64,000 nt of DNA, taken from positions 124,001 through 188,000 of the forward strand of contig JAICWO010000011.1 in NCBI GenBank assembly GCA_025934775.1, in the 5' to 3' direction. Each line of letters opens with the position of its first letter. The first letter of the stretch is position 1. Positions 16,697 to 28,795 of the stretch are shown in pieces. A program made the position numbers and the translations under genes. Below the pieces are notes generated by a model. The model was not told where the DNA came from and ran no database searches. It was given only the letters and a program-made list of their open reading frames with translations. The DNA comes from Gemmatimonadaceae bacterium. GTDB lineage: Bacteria > Gemmatimonadota > Gemmatimonadetes > Gemmatimonadales > Gemmatimonadaceae.

Positions 16697-17254
16697 TTAT
16701 GCGCCGTTTCCGACTGCCTCCTGATAACTGGCCCCTCGCCCCATCTCGTCGTACACCTTCTGCATCATCTCCCCCGTCCCGACGAGAAACCGGCATCGCG
16801 ACGCTCCCATCGAGCGGCATTCCACTTCCATCACCGCGAGCGGCTCGCCCGCGAGGCGGCCGAAGAAATCCGCCAGCACGCCCGACGTGTAGTAGCATCC
16901 CGGAAATTCGAGCGGCTGCGACGGATCGCTCTCGGCCCAATCGCTCGAATCGATCGTCGCCACGCCGTCGAGCGCGCCGAGCTCGATCGATCCCCAGCCG
17001 GCATCGCGAAAGAATTCCGCCGCGCGCGCGCTGAACTCCGCGGCGGGAAGCGCTTCCGGCGCCGGTAGCCGGCGCGCGGCGAGCCACTGCGCGAACGCCC
17101 CGAACAGCGCCGGCCCGCCGGCGAAGCCGGCCTCCTGCAGCAGCGCCGCCGCGTTCGGGCCGACGTCGCGAAAGAGCGCCAACCGCAGCGCGGTGAGCGA
17201 ATCACGGGTCATCGCGACGAGCGCGTTTTGCGACATCTCGATCGACAATGGCAT
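16697..17254 (-). CDS. V4R-domain (4-vinyl reductase) protein
   Basis: 185 residues from ATG 17254, with GAGGAG 7 nt upstream. The C-terminal half carries the V4R signature: PLAVMEVECRSMGASRCRF, with the paired cysteines seen in this small-ligand-binding domain. An aromatic/Cys segment (GCYYTSGVLADFFGRLAG) precedes it. V4R domains occur in BchJ, in regulators of aromatic degradation and as stand-alone proteins that bind hydrocarbons or other small molecules. The gene follows ligA by 16 nt in a - strand cluster with a diguanylate cyclase and a GAF protein, so a sensory role is plausible. Confidence 0.8.
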   Translation of the reverse strand: MPLSIEMSQNALVAMTRDSLTALRLALFRDVGPNAAALLQEAGFAGGPALFGAFAQWLAARRLPAPEALPAAEFSARAAEFFRDAGWGSIELGALDGVATIDSSDWAESDPSQPLEFPGCYYTSGVLADFFGRLAGEPLAVMEVECRSMGASRCRFLVGTGEMMQKVYDEMGRGASYQEAVGNGA

Positions 17255-17270
17255 CGATGATCTCCTCAGG

Positions 17271-20164
<2,894 letters not shown>

Positions 20165-21135
20165 CGTCCGCCGCAAGGTGCTCGTTGAACTCGTCGCTGG
20201 CGAAGCGCACGACCCGGTTGCGGCCGGTCTCCTTCGCGACGTACAGCGCGTCGTCTGCGGCGCGCACCAGCGTGTCGCAGTCGCGAATCCGCGGATGCGG
20301 CCAGGCCGACACACCGAAGCTCGCCGTCCGGCGAATCTCGGAGTCGTCGAACGTGAATGTATGCCCCTCGACCTGTTTCCGCACCCTTTCCGCGAACGTC
20401 ACCGCGGCGTCGAGCACCGTGCCGGGAAGCAGCAGCATGAACTCCTCACCGCCGTACCGCCCCGCGCGGTCGATCTCGCGCACCTCGTTGCGGAGGATGC
20501 GCGCGAACTGCTTGAGCACCGCGTCACCAGCCTGGTGCCCGTGCGTGTCGTTCACGCTCTTGAAGCGATCGAGATCGCACATCACGCAGGCGAACGGCTC
20601 GTTCAGCCGGTGCGCGTGCTCGAACATCTCGTCCAGCCGCTCCTCGAGATGCCGTCTATTGTCGAGCCCCGTGAGGGAATCCGTCTGTGACATGTGTCGC
20701 AGACGTTCGTTCGCCTCGAGCAACTGGCGTTCGCGCTCCTCGAGCTCTTCCTGGAGACGCTTGATGCGCAGCATCGAGTTGAGCCGCGCCTTGAGCTCGG
20801 GGAAATCGATTGGCTTCGTGATGTAATCGTCAGCGCCCGCCTCGAGCCCTTCGACCTTGTTCTCGGTCGCGTCGAGCGCCGTCTGCATGATGATGGGAAT
20901 GAACGGCAGCGCGGCGTTCCCCTTGATGCGGCGCGCGACTTCGATGCCGTCGAGCTTGGGCATCATCACGTCGAGCAGGATCAGATCGGGCGGCGACGAC
21001 TCGACCTTCTCGAGCGCTTCCAGGCCGTCGCCCGCGGACTCCGGCCTGTAGCCCCACGAGGCGAGCCGCGCTCTCAGCAGCTCGACGTTGTCTTCGTGAT
21101 CATCGACGATCAGGATGCGCGCTGGTCGATCCGAT

Positions 21136-21531
21136 TCACGCGGCGTTTCCATCACCCTTCCCAAGGAACCGCTGTACTTCCGCGACGACTGCCCTGGGCT
21201 CGCAGGGCTTCGCGAGGTAGCCGTCGCATCCCACCTCCATCGCTTTCTCTCGATCCGACGCGAGCGCGTGCGCCGTGAGCGCGATGATCGGGATCTCGCG
21301 CGTCTGCGGATCGTGCTTCAGCACTTGCGTCGCTTCCCATCCGTCGATCACGGGAATCGAGATGTCCATCAAGATCAAATCCGGCCGCTCCGTTCGCGCC
21401 TTGGCGATGCCTTCCTCGCCGTTCAGCGCCTCCGTCACCGAGTAGCCGAAGTGCCGCAAGATCGTGGAATAGACGATGCGGTTGTCTTCGTTGTCTTCGA
21501 CCAGAAGTACCGTTTTACCGTTCGCGGTCAT
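21136..21531 (-). CDS. CheY-like single-domain response regulator
   Basis: 131 residues from ATG 21531. Complete receiver domain: VLLVEDNEDNR, phospho-acceptor Asp in LILMDISIPVIDGWEA, Thr in PIIALTAHA, Lys in GYLAKPCEPR. There is no output domain. Its last 17 nt overlap the start of the diguanylate cyclase gene, so the two are translated together; a phosphorelay in which both receivers take phosphate from one histidine kinase is likely, but no kinase gene is in the window. The 196-bp divergent gap to the YtxH gene (21532-21727) should hold both promoters; I see no clear consensus there. Confidence 0.9.
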   Translation of the reverse strand: MTANGKTVLLVEDNEDNRIVYSTILRHFGYSVTEALNGEEGIAKARTERPDLILMDISIPVIDGWEATQVLKHDPQTREIPIIALTAHALASDREKAMEVGCDGYLAKPCEPRAVVAEVQRFLGKGDGNAA

Positions 21532-21727
21532 GCGTATCCTCACACCATCCACTGTGGGCCAGCGGTGCATCGGCGTCGAGGCGTGAATTCAGCGGTTGGC
21601 ACAGTTGGGCTGGGAACGTGGCGAAGTGGCGGGGAGGAGCAGACGCTCCAGCCCGGCCACCGTGAATTAGTCCAATGGCTGCCGATCGTCGCAATTTCCT
21701 TACCACGGATGAAGGAGAGCAAGTCCA

Positions 21728-22108
21728 ATGTCCTACGCCGGCCCAGCCTCTCGCGGCAAGCGCACTGCCACGCATAGCGTTACGCCCATTGGCCCCTCCC
21801 GGACGCGATCCAGCACCGGCGCGCCGAATGCCCTCAGGGCAAGGCCCGAGCTGCAAAGTGTCGAGTCGAATCCCGCGGTTTTTGCCGCCGGGATGGCAGT
21901 TGGAGCGCTCCTGGGTGCCGGCGTGGCGCTCCTGTTCGCCCCGAGGAGCGGCGCAGAAACGCGCCACGCCATCGGTCGCCGTGGCCGAGTCCTGAGTCGC
22001 CGGGGCCACGAGTCCTGGGAAGACCTCCGTGACGAGCTCCGGCGCGCACGCCGTCGCGCCAAACGCGCCTGGGCACGCAGCCACGAATCCGACTACGAGG
22101 ACGACTAG
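21728..22108 (+). CDS. YtxH-domain membrane-anchored protein
   Basis: 126 residues. A Ser/Arg-rich N terminus is followed by one membrane segment, VFAAGMAVGALLGAGVALLFAPRSGAETR (about residues 50-78), which is the YtxH/GvpP signature (glycine-rich helix ending in LFAPxSGxExR). The tail is highly basic and then acidic (RRARRRAKRAWARSHESDYEDD). YtxH proteins are small stress-associated proteins of unknown mechanism. The stop TAG shares the tetranucleotide CTAG with the stop of the convergent TPR gene. Confidence 0.8.
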   Translation: MSYAGPASRGKRTATHSVTPIGPSRTRSSTGAPNALRARPELQSVESNPAVFAAGMAVGALLGAGVALLFAPRSGAETRHAIGRRGRVLSRRGHESWEDLRDELRRARRRAKRAWARSHESDYEDD

Positions 22109-22866
22109 CGCAGTTCGGCCAGCCGCTCCGCGGCTTCCTGCTTGTAATGCTTGTCGTTGTACTCGGTGATCGGCGCCCGCAAAATCCACTCATACTGCTC
22201 GATCGCTTTGGCTTTCATACCGCGATCCGCATACACTCCCGCCAGATCGCGATGGTGCGTGATCCGGTTCGGATCCTCCTGCACCGCCTCTTCGAGATAT
22301 TTCTGCGCGTTGTCCCAGTTCGCCTCGCCAAAGACCTGACCACCGAGAAAATTCTTCGCAATCATGCGTGAGAGGCCGTTCAGCCGCATGACTTCCGCGT
22401 TCCACATCCCGAGCACGTGGAGCGCGCCGGAGTGCTTCGGGTTGAACTCGAGCGCGTCGAGCGCGTCCTGGCGAACCTCTTTCGCGTACTTGATCCGATC
22501 GCGCGTGCCGAGCGTCAACGCGTATCGCCCAACGGCTCGCGCCAGCTCGAAATGTCCTTCGGCGTCATTCGGGTTCGCCGCCACCGCGCGGCGGGCATAT
22601 CCTTCGGCCTTCTTGTACAACGCATTGCGCTCGTTGGTATTCGGATCGAACTCGCCAAGGTCCACGGCATCGTATGCCGCCTTGTTCAGCGCATCGTAGT
22701 TGGTCGGGTCCACGGCGAGCGCCGCTTCGTAGTGCGCGAGCGCCGTCGTGAGATCAAGCGAGGCTTGCGCGCGGTCGCCTTCCGCAATGTGACCGGACGC
22801 CGTCTGCGCGTTCGCGATGCCGCCAACGCACGCGAGCATGGCGGTGGCGAGTGCGACTAATTTCAT
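22105..22866 (-). CDS. Exported TPR protein
   Basis: 253 residues from ATG 22866, where a clean signal peptide begins (MKLVALATAMLACVGGIANA, cleavage before Q). The mature part has about four TPR-like units, for example LDLTTALAHYEAALAVDPTNYDAL and AEGYARRAVAANPNDAEGHFELARAVG, then the AKIAIEQYEWIL-like C-terminal unit. A conserved-looking central stretch (NPKHSGALHVLGMWNAEVMRL) is typical of exported TPR proteins of Bacteroidota and Gemmatimonadota. Function is unknown. It is divergent from the thymidine phosphorylase gene with a 53-bp gap. Confidence 0.8.
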   Translation of the reverse strand: MKLVALATAMLACVGGIANAQTASGHIAEGDRAQASLDLTTALAHYEAALAVDPTNYDALNKAAYDAVDLGEFDPNTNERNALYKKAEGYARRAVAANPNDAEGHFELARAVGRYALTLGTRDRIKYAKEVRQDALDALEFNPKHSGALHVLGMWNAEVMRLNGLSRMIAKNFLGGQVFGEANWDNAQKYLEEAVQEDPNRITHHRDLAGVYADRGMKAKAIEQYEWILRAPITEYNDKHYKQEAAERLAELR

Positions 22867-22919
22867 ACGATGCTCCCACGGTTCGTGACTCGAAGCGGTC
22901 ATACCCCAAACATGAATGA

Positions 22920-24254
22920 ATGCTCGCGCATCGGCTGATCGAGCGAAAGCGTGACGGCGGCAAGATCGAGGCGGGCGAGTGGCGCGCGCTCGCGTCGGCC
23001 TATGCCAAAGGGCATGTGCCGGATTATCAGATGGCGGCGCTCCTCATGGCCTGCTATCTCCGCGGACTCGATCGCACGGAGACCGCTGCGCTCACCGAGG
23101 CGATGATCGCGAGCGGCGATACGCTCGACCTCTCGGACATCGATCGACCGCGTGTCGACAAGCACTCCACCGGCGGCGTGGGCGACAAGGTCTCGCTCGT
23201 CCTCGCGCCGCTCATCGCGTCGCTCGGCGTCGCCGTGCCGATGATGTCGGGCCGGTCGCTCGGCCACACCGGCGGCACGCTCGACAAGCTCGAATCGATT
23301 CCCGGATTCCGCACCGACCTCTCGCTCGAGCAGGCGCGCGCGCACGTGAAGCGGCTCAATTGTGCCCTCATGGCGCAGACGCCCGAGATCGCGCCGGCCG
23401 ACCGCAAGATGTACTCGCTGCGCGGCGCGACCGCGACGATCGAATCGATGCCGCTCATCGCGTCGAGCATCATGAGCAAGAAGCTCGCGGAAGGACTCAC
23501 CGGATTGGTGCTCGACATCAAGCGCGGCAGCGGCGCCTTTCTCCCCGAGCTGGATCGCGGACTGGAGCTCGCGAAGACGATGATCGAGCTCGGCGCCGAC
23601 CACGGGTGTCCCGTCGTGGCGCTCGTCACCGCGATGGACCGGCCATTGGGGCGGGCGTGCGGCAACGCGCTCGAAGTCGAAGAGTCGATCGCGACGCTCA
23701 AGGGCGAGGGCCCGTCCGATCTCCTCGAGGTGACCTACGCCCTGGGTGCGGAGATGCTCCTGCTGGCGGGCACGGTTCCGGATCGCCCGACCGCTCGGCG
23801 CGAGATGGAAGAATCAATTGGCACCGGGGCCGCCGCGGCGCAATTTCAAAGAATCATCGAGGCGCAGGGCGGGAATCCCGGTGTCGTCGACGACCCGGCG
23901 GTGCTGCCGCAGGCCAACGAGTGCGAGATCTTTCCGGCGCCGCGTCGCGGATTCATCGCACGCGTCGAGCCGCGTACGATTGGCCGCGGAATCATCGAGA
24001 TGGGCGGCGGCCGCAGCACCGTCACGGATCGCGTCGACCCGACGGTCGGGTTCGTCATTACCGCGCAACCGGGTGACTTCGTGGAGGGTGGCGAGCCGCT
24101 GGCGACGATCTTCGCCGCCGACCGCGCCGGCATCGAGATCGGACGGCGGACGCTGCGCAACGCGATTCACCTCGCTGACGAAGCCGACCTGCCGCTCCCG
24201 CTCGTATCGCACCGCGTCACGGCAGCGGGAGTGGAGCTGTACACGCCGGACTGA
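22920..24254 (+). CDS. deoA: Thymidine/pyrimidine-nucleoside phosphorylase
   Basis: 444 residues. The N-terminal helical domain starts LIERKRDGGKIEAGEW, followed by the phosphate-binding signature KHSTGGVGDKVSLVLAPL (near residue 80), then SGRSLGHTGGTLDKLESIPGF and the C-terminal domain with QPGDFVEGGEPLATIFA. Family reaction: thymidine (or uridine) plus phosphate to base and deoxyribose-1-phosphate, in nucleoside salvage. Whether it is thymidine-specific or the broader Pdp type is not decided by reading. It heads a + strand run that continues into a small membrane protein and an M3 peptidase. Confidence 0.93.
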   Translation: MLAHRLIERKRDGGKIEAGEWRALASAYAKGHVPDYQMAALLMACYLRGLDRTETAALTEAMIASGDTLDLSDIDRPRVDKHSTGGVGDKVSLVLAPLIASLGVAVPMMSGRSLGHTGGTLDKLESIPGFRTDLSLEQARAHVKRLNCALMAQTPEIAPADRKMYSLRGATATIESMPLIASSIMSKKLAEGLTGLVLDIKRGSGAFLPELDRGLELAKTMIELGADHGCPVVALVTAMDRPLGRACGNALEVEESIATLKGEGPSDLLEVTYALGAEMLLLAGTVPDRPTARREMEESIGTGAAAAQFQRIIEAQGGNPGVVDDPAVLPQANECEIFPAPRRGFIARVEPRTIGRGIIEMGGGRSTVTDRVDPTVGFVITAQPGDFVEGGEPLATIFAADRAGIEIGRRTLRNAIHLADEADLPLPLVSHRVTAAGVELYTPD

Positions 24255-24320
24255 CCGCGCACGTTGCATGCAACGCGGGGTTTGCCGAGCTTTCGGATGC
24301 AACCGCACACCGAGGATTGA

Positions 24321-24566
24321 ATGTCACCTAAGATCGCACGCCTGACCGGACTCGGCGCGTTCGGCGCCATCGGGTTTTTCATTTTGCTCTACGCGCTCAT
24401 CGCGTGGGTCAGTCGTCACACGTCGCGCGGCGGGATGATGGTCTCCATGTCGGTGGTGACGTGGATCTCGGTCGGCCTCGTCGTGATCGCGCTCATCGTG
24501 GTGCACGTGAACGTCGGAAAGCAGTTGATGTATCTCGCGCGCGGCGGCGGACCTCGCGGCGTGTGA
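24321..24566 (+). CDS. Small two-helix membrane protein
   Basis: 81 residues with two membrane segments (LGAFGAIGFFILLYALIAWV and VVTWISVGLVVIALIVVHVNVG) and a short glycine-rich tail. It resembles no family I can name. It ends 4 nt before the M3 peptidase start, which suggests coupled expression. Confidence 0.6.
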   Translation: MSPKIARLTGLGAFGAIGFFILLYALIAWVSRHTSRGGMMVSMSVVTWISVGLVVIALIVVHVNVGKQLMYLARGGGPRGV

Positions 24567-24570
24567 GCGT

Positions 24571-26739
24571 ATGACCGCCGAGCCGCGCCCGATCCCCGGG
24601 CGCGAGGTCGCGCCGTCGTCGCCCGCTGACCGCTCGCTCATGACGGATCCGCACCGCCGCGCACCCGGCGCCACCGCCGACTTCGACGAGAATCCGTTCG
24701 CGCGGCCGAGCGGGCTCCCGTTCGGAGCGCCGCCGTTCCATCGGATCGATGACGCGGACTACGAGCCGGCGATCGACGAAGGGATGCGCAAGCACCTCGC
24801 CGAGATCGAGGCCATCGCGGCGGATCCGGCGCCGCCGACGTTCGACAACACCATCGTGGCGCTCGAGCGGTCCGGCGACCTGCTCACCCGGGTGCTCAAG
24901 GCGTTTAGCGGCGTCACGTCGACGAACACCAACGACCTGCTCCAGAGCGTGCAGAGGCGCGTCGCGCCCAAGCTCGCCGCGCATCAGGACGCGATCTATC
25001 TGAACGCGGCGCTCTTCGCGCGCGTGCGGCACCTCTACCAGAGGCGGGACACGCTGCGTCTCTCGGACGAAGCGCGGCGGCTCGTCTATCGCTACCACCT
25101 GGAGTTCATCCGCGCCGGCGCGCAGCTCTCCGACGCCGACAAGGAACGCCTGCGCGCGCTGAATCAGGAAGAGTCGACGCTCACGAACGAGTTTCAGAAC
25201 AGGCTCCTCGCCGCGAACAAAGCGGGAGCGCTCGTCCTCGATGATCGTACGGAGCTCGATGGGCTGAGCGAGACGGATGTCGCCTCCGCGGCGCAAGCCG
25301 CGGCGGAGCGCGGGCTCGATGGCCATTGGGTGCTGCGCCTCCAGAACACCACCCAACAACCGCCGCTCGAGTCGCTCCGGCGGCGCGATGTGCGCGAGCG
25401 ACTCTTCCGAGCATCCGTCGCGCGCGCCGAGCGTGGCGACGCCAATGATACGCGCGGCATCATCACCCGACTCGCGCAGCTCCGCGCGGAACGCGCACGC
25501 TTGCTCGGCTTCGCCTCGGCGGCGGCGTACTCGCTCGACGATCAGATGGCGAAGTCGCCCGACGCCGCGATGGCGCTCCTCACCCAGCTCGGCGCGCCCG
25601 CGTTCGCCAAGGCGCGCCGTGAAGCGGCGAAGATGCAGGCGATCATCGACGCCGATGGTGGCGCGTTCGCGCTCGCGCCGTGGGATTGGCAGCTCTACGC
25701 CGAGCGCGTGCGCAAGTCGGACTACGACCTCGACGAGTCGGAGATCAAGCAGTACTTCCCGCTCGAGCGCGTCGTCCGCGACGGCGTGTTCTTCGCCGCG
25801 AGTGAGCTCTACGGACTGCGCTTCGAACCGCGCCACGACCTGCCGGTCTATCATCCCGACGTTCGCGTCTTCGAGGTGTTCGATGCCGACGGATCGCCCC
25901 TCGCACTCTTTTATGCTGATTTCTTCAAACGCGACAACAAGAGCGGCGGCGCATGGATGGACAGCTTCGTCGATCAATCGCGCCTGCTCGCCGCGAAGGC
26001 CGTCGTCTACAATGTCTGCAACTTCAACAAGCCGGCCGGCGACCAACCGGCCCTGCTGACGTTCGACGAGGTCGCCACACTCTTTCACGAGTTCGGGCAC
26101 ACGCTGCACGGCATCCTCTCGAACGTGCACTTCCCGATGCTCTCCGGCACCGCGGTGCCGCGCGACTTCGTCGAGTTCCCGTCGCAATTCAACGAGCACT
26201 GGGCCCTCGAGCCCAAGGTGTTCGCGAGCTACGCACGCCATCATCGCACCGGCGAGCCGATGCCCCAGGCATTGTACGAGAAGATCAAGCGCGCGCGCAC
26301 GTTCAATCAAGGCTACGCGCTGAGCGAGTACATCGCCTCCGCGGTCATCGACATGGCGTGGCATTCGCTGCCGCCGGGAGCACCGCCGACCGACGTGCGC
26401 GCGTTCGAGGAGCACGCGCTTCGCACGCGCAACATGCTGATGCCCGAAGTCCCGCCGCGCTACCACACGCCATACTTCGCGCACATCTGGGACGGCGGTT
26501 ACGACGCCGGCTACTACGCGTATCTTTGGGCCGAAGTGCTCGACCACGACGCCTTCGCCTGGTTCATGGAGCAGGGAGGCATGACGCGCGCGAACGGCGA
26601 CCGCTTTCGGGAGATGATTCTCTCGCGCGGCGGCACCGCGGACCCGGCCGAGCTCTATCGCGCGTTCCGCGGGCGTGAGCCGCGGATCGAGCCGCTCGTG
26701 GCGCAGCGCGGACTCACACTTCCCGAACCTGGCACCTGA
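24571..26739 (+). CDS. M3-family metallopeptidase (peptidyl-dipeptidase Dcp / oligopeptidase A type)
   Basis: 722 residues from ATG 24571; an ATG 24 codons later (24643) is also possible, since the extra N terminus is Pro-rich and family members usually begin near NPFARPSGLPF. Zinc site HEFGHTLHGIL at residues 506-516, with EFPSQFNEHWALE supplying the downstream conserved segment. PFHRIDDADYEPAIDEGM at the N terminus is typical of Dcp-like enzymes, as is the YAYLWAEVLDHDAF segment near the C terminus. M3 enzymes cut short peptides in the cytoplasm. No signal peptide is seen. Confidence 0.93.
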   Translation: MTAEPRPIPGREVAPSSPADRSLMTDPHRRAPGATADFDENPFARPSGLPFGAPPFHRIDDADYEPAIDEGMRKHLAEIEAIAADPAPPTFDNTIVALERSGDLLTRVLKAFSGVTSTNTNDLLQSVQRRVAPKLAAHQDAIYLNAALFARVRHLYQRRDTLRLSDEARRLVYRYHLEFIRAGAQLSDADKERLRALNQEESTLTNEFQNRLLAANKAGALVLDDRTELDGLSETDVASAAQAAAERGLDGHWVLRLQNTTQQPPLESLRRRDVRERLFRASVARAERGDANDTRGIITRLAQLRAERARLLGFASAAAYSLDDQMAKSPDAAMALLTQLGAPAFAKARREAAKMQAIIDADGGAFALAPWDWQLYAERVRKSDYDLDESEIKQYFPLERVVRDGVFFAASELYGLRFEPRHDLPVYHPDVRVFEVFDADGSPLALFYADFFKRDNKSGGAWMDSFVDQSRLLAAKAVVYNVCNFNKPAGDQPALLTFDEVATLFHEFGHTLHGILSNVHFPMLSGTAVPRDFVEFPSQFNEHWALEPKVFASYARHHRTGEPMPQALYEKIKRARTFNQGYALSEYIASAVIDMAWHSLPPGAPPTDVRAFEEHALRTRNMLMPEVPPRYHTPYFAHIWDGGYDAGYYAYLWAEVLDHDAFAWFMEQGGMTRANGDRFREMILSRGGTADPAELYRAFRGREPRIEPLVAQRGLTLPEPGT

Positions 26740-26754
26740 TCGAGGCACCCAACG

Positions 26755-27693
26755 ATGAGAAAACCCGGAACGATCGCCGCCGGAATTATAGTTCTCGTCA
26801 TCGCCGCCGCGGCATGCTTCTACTACGTGCGAAATCCGGAGCGTCAGACCCTGGACGCTGCCGCGCGCACGGGCGTGCCGGGCAAATTCGTCGCCTTGCA
26901 CGACGGCGTCACGCACTACCTGCTCGACGGTCCGGATACCGGCCGCGCGGTCGTGCTCGTGCACGGGTTCTCCGTTCCCGCATACATCTGGGATTCCACG
27001 GCGTCGTTTCTCGCCGCCCAGGGCTATCGCGTCGTGCGCTACGATGAATACGGCCGCGGATGGTCCGATCGGCCGAACATCGACTACACCGCCGATCTCT
27101 ACGATCGCCAGCTTGGCGAGCTACTCGATTCACTTCGGATCCAACAGCCGGTCGATCTCGCCGGCGTCTCGATGGGCGGCTGGGTCACGGCGACGTTCGC
27201 GGGCCGGCATCCATCGCGCGTTCACTCGTTGATCCTCGTCGACCCCGTCGCCGGCACCGCGTCGCGCGACCTCGGCGCGATGTCGTATCCTCTCATCGGA
27301 TCGTACCTCTGGCAGACGACCGCGGTGCCGAAGATGGCGGAAGGGCAGGCGTCCGATTTCCTGCACCCGGAACACTTTCCTGATTGGGCGGATCGCTACC
27401 GCCCGCAGATGCGGTTCAAGGGGTTCGGCCATGCGCTCCTCTCCACGCGGCGCGCCGAAGCGGGCGTCGCGATGGATTCGGTCTATCGCGCGGTCGCGCG
27501 CGGCGGCGTGCCGGTGCTCCTGCTCTGGGGCACGTCCGACCAGACGGTGCCGTTCGCGCGCAACGCGAGCGTACGCGCCGCGATCCCGTCGGCCGAGTTC
27601 CATCCGATCGACGGCGCCGCGCACCTGCCGATTCTCGAGCGGGCGGCGCGCACGGATTCGCTCGTTCTACAATTTTTGAAAGCGCGCGGCTGA
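26755..27693 (+). CDS. Alpha/beta hydrolase, membrane-anchored
   Basis: 312 residues. N-terminal anchor helix GTIAAGIIVLVIAAAACFYYV (residues about 4-24). Hydrolase core: VVLVHGFSVPAYIWD oxyanion-hole strand, nucleophile elbow GVSMGGW, acid in LLLWGTSDQTVP, and His in IDGAAHLPILE. The triad Ser-Asp-His is complete. The cap region is short, resembling meta-cleavage product hydrolases and epoxide-hydrolase-like enzymes. It precedes the MarR-DoxX-dioxygenase module by 80 bp but has a separate promoter situation, so participation in aromatic degradation is a guess. Confidence 0.85.
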   Translation: MRKPGTIAAGIIVLVIAAAACFYYVRNPERQTLDAAARTGVPGKFVALHDGVTHYLLDGPDTGRAVVLVHGFSVPAYIWDSTASFLAAQGYRVVRYDEYGRGWSDRPNIDYTADLYDRQLGELLDSLRIQQPVDLAGVSMGGWVTATFAGRHPSRVHSLILVDPVAGTASRDLGAMSYPLIGSYLWQTTAVPKMAEGQASDFLHPEHFPDWADRYRPQMRFKGFGHALLSTRRAEAGVAMDSVYRAVARGGVPVLLLWGTSDQTVPFARNASVRAAIPSAEFHPIDGAAHLPILERAARTDSLVLQFLKARG

Positions 27694-27739
27694 GCGCCGG
27701 CGCGCGCGGGGCGCACGCGGCGCCCGGGATTCACGTGTC

Positions 27740-27768
27740 TTGACATTCAGTGTTATAACACGTATTAT
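27740..27768 (+). promoter_or_regulatory. Sigma70-type promoter of the marR gene
   Basis: TTGACA (27740-27745), 17-bp spacer, TATTAT (27763-27768): a near-consensus promoter, rare in this GC-rich sequence. The predicted start point would fall at about 27775, immediately before ATG 27776, so the marR message is probably leaderless. Confidence 0.75.
27750..27761. promoter_or_regulatory. MarR-type operator 1
   Basis: Perfect 12-bp palindrome GTGTTATAACAC inside the promoter spacer, where a bound repressor would block RNA polymerase. A related copy lies in front of the doxX gene. Autoregulation is inferred. Confidence 0.7.
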
Positions 27769-27775
27769 CCCAGGC

Positions 27776-28240
27776 ATGGCATCCGCGCTCCGCGAGGAGA
27801 TCAAACAGCAGAAGCCGTTCAAGAGCCTCGAGCAGGAGGCCTACTTGAGCATCGAGCGAACGGCGGCGGTGCTCACGCACGCGTTCGCCGAGGTCCTGAA
27901 GCCGCACGACATCACGCCGACGCAGTACAACGTGCTGCGAATCTTGCGAGGTGCCGGCCGTTCGGGGCTCTGCCGCAACGAAGTGCGGGACCGGCTCGTC
28001 GCCCAGGTGCCCGATGTCACACGACTGCTCGATCGCTTGGAGGAGTCCGGTTTGATCGAACGCGAGCGCAGCGCCGCCGACCGGCGGCTCGTCACCACCC
28101 GGATCACCGCCAAGGGCAGCGCGCTGCTCCGCTCGCTCGATGGCCCGATCACCCGGCACGAGAAGCGCCTCGGCCACATGACGCGGGCACAGCTCGCGTC
28201 GCTGATCGAGCTGCTGGCCCTCGCCCGCGGCGGCGCCTGA
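27776..28240 (+). CDS. MarR-family transcriptional regulator
   Basis: 154 residues from ATG 27776; earlier in-frame codons lie inside the promoter and are excluded. Winged-helix core: LKPHDITPTQYNVLRILRGAG, recognition helix VPDVTRLLDRLEESGLIERERSAADRRLVTTRITAKG with the wing residues DRR. MarR dimers repress until they bind a phenolic ligand or are oxidised at a cysteine; one Cys is present (SGLCRNEV), near the position of the single redox Cys of some quinone sensors, which is suggestive only. It heads the doxX-VOC module. Confidence 0.92.
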   Translation: MASALREEIKQQKPFKSLEQEAYLSIERTAAVLTHAFAEVLKPHDITPTQYNVLRILRGAGRSGLCRNEVRDRLVAQVPDVTRLLDRLEESGLIERERSAADRRLVTTRITAKGSALLRSLDGPITRHEKRLGHMTRAQLASLIELLALARGGA

Positions 28241-28256
28241 ACGACCGGCTCAATAG

Positions 28257-28268
28257 GTGTTATCACAC
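28257..28268. promoter_or_regulatory. MarR-type operator 2
   Basis: GTGTTATCACAC, matching operator 1 at 11 of 12 positions, 36 bp before the doxX ATG. It probably allows separate control of doxX-VOC by the upstream MarR. No clear -35/-10 pair is visible around it. Confidence 0.6.
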
Positions 28269-28304
28269 TGGTACGCACGACATCGAAGCAGAGAGGAAGA
28301 TCAC

Positions 28305-28766
28305 ATGAATACCACGCCTTCATCCAGACAGATCGACACGGCCCTGCTCGTCCTTCGGCTCGCGCTCGGCGCGATCTTCATCGCGCATGGCGCGCAGAAG
28401 CTCTTCGTCTTCGGCATCGCCGGCGTGACGAGCGGCTTCGCCCAGATGGGCATTCCGATCCCCGCCGTCACCGCACCGCTCGTCGCGGTCGTCGAGTTCG
28501 CCGCCGGATTCGGGGTGCTCTTCGGGCTCCTCACCCGCCTCGCCGCGCTCGGGCTGGCGATCGACATGCTCGGCGCGATCACCTTCGTCCATGGCAAGAA
28601 CGGATTCTTCCTGCCGACCGGAGCGGAGTTCGCGCTCGCCTGTCTGACTCTCGCGCTCGCGGTGCTCATCGCCGGGGCGGGAGCGTGGTCGCTCGACGCG
28701 GTGATCGGCGGCAAATTGCGGACGTCCAGGGCTGACCGGGACGGGACCTTTCGCCGCGCGGCGTGA
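28305..28766 (+). CDS. DoxX-family membrane protein (CatD/MhqP-like)
   Basis: 153 residues, four membrane helices: LLVLRLALGAIFIAHGAQKLF, then VTAPLVAVVEFAAGFGVLFGLL, LAALGLAIDMLGAITFVH and FALACLTLALAVLIAGAG. The RxxLGxIFIAHGxQKLF start is the DoxX signature. ATG 28305 has AGAGGAAG about 7 nt upstream. DoxX proteins called CatD and MhqP in Bacillus are made together with ring-cleaving dioxygenases under MarR-type quinone sensors, the same arrangement as here. Confidence 0.88.
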   Translation: MNTTPSSRQIDTALLVLRLALGAIFIAHGAQKLFVFGIAGVTSGFAQMGIPIPAVTAPLVAVVEFAAGFGVLFGLLTRLAALGLAIDMLGAITFVHGKNGFFLPTGAEFALACLTLALAVLIAGAGAWSLDAVIGGKLRTSRADRDGTFRRAA

Positions 28767-28795
28767 ATGACCCGCGCGACCACGGAGGAGATCGC

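Noticed and set aside
24493-26964. 823-codon open frame antisense to the M3 peptidase gene
   Set aside because: Composition is that of an antisense shadow; the + strand carries the intact HEFGH peptidase.
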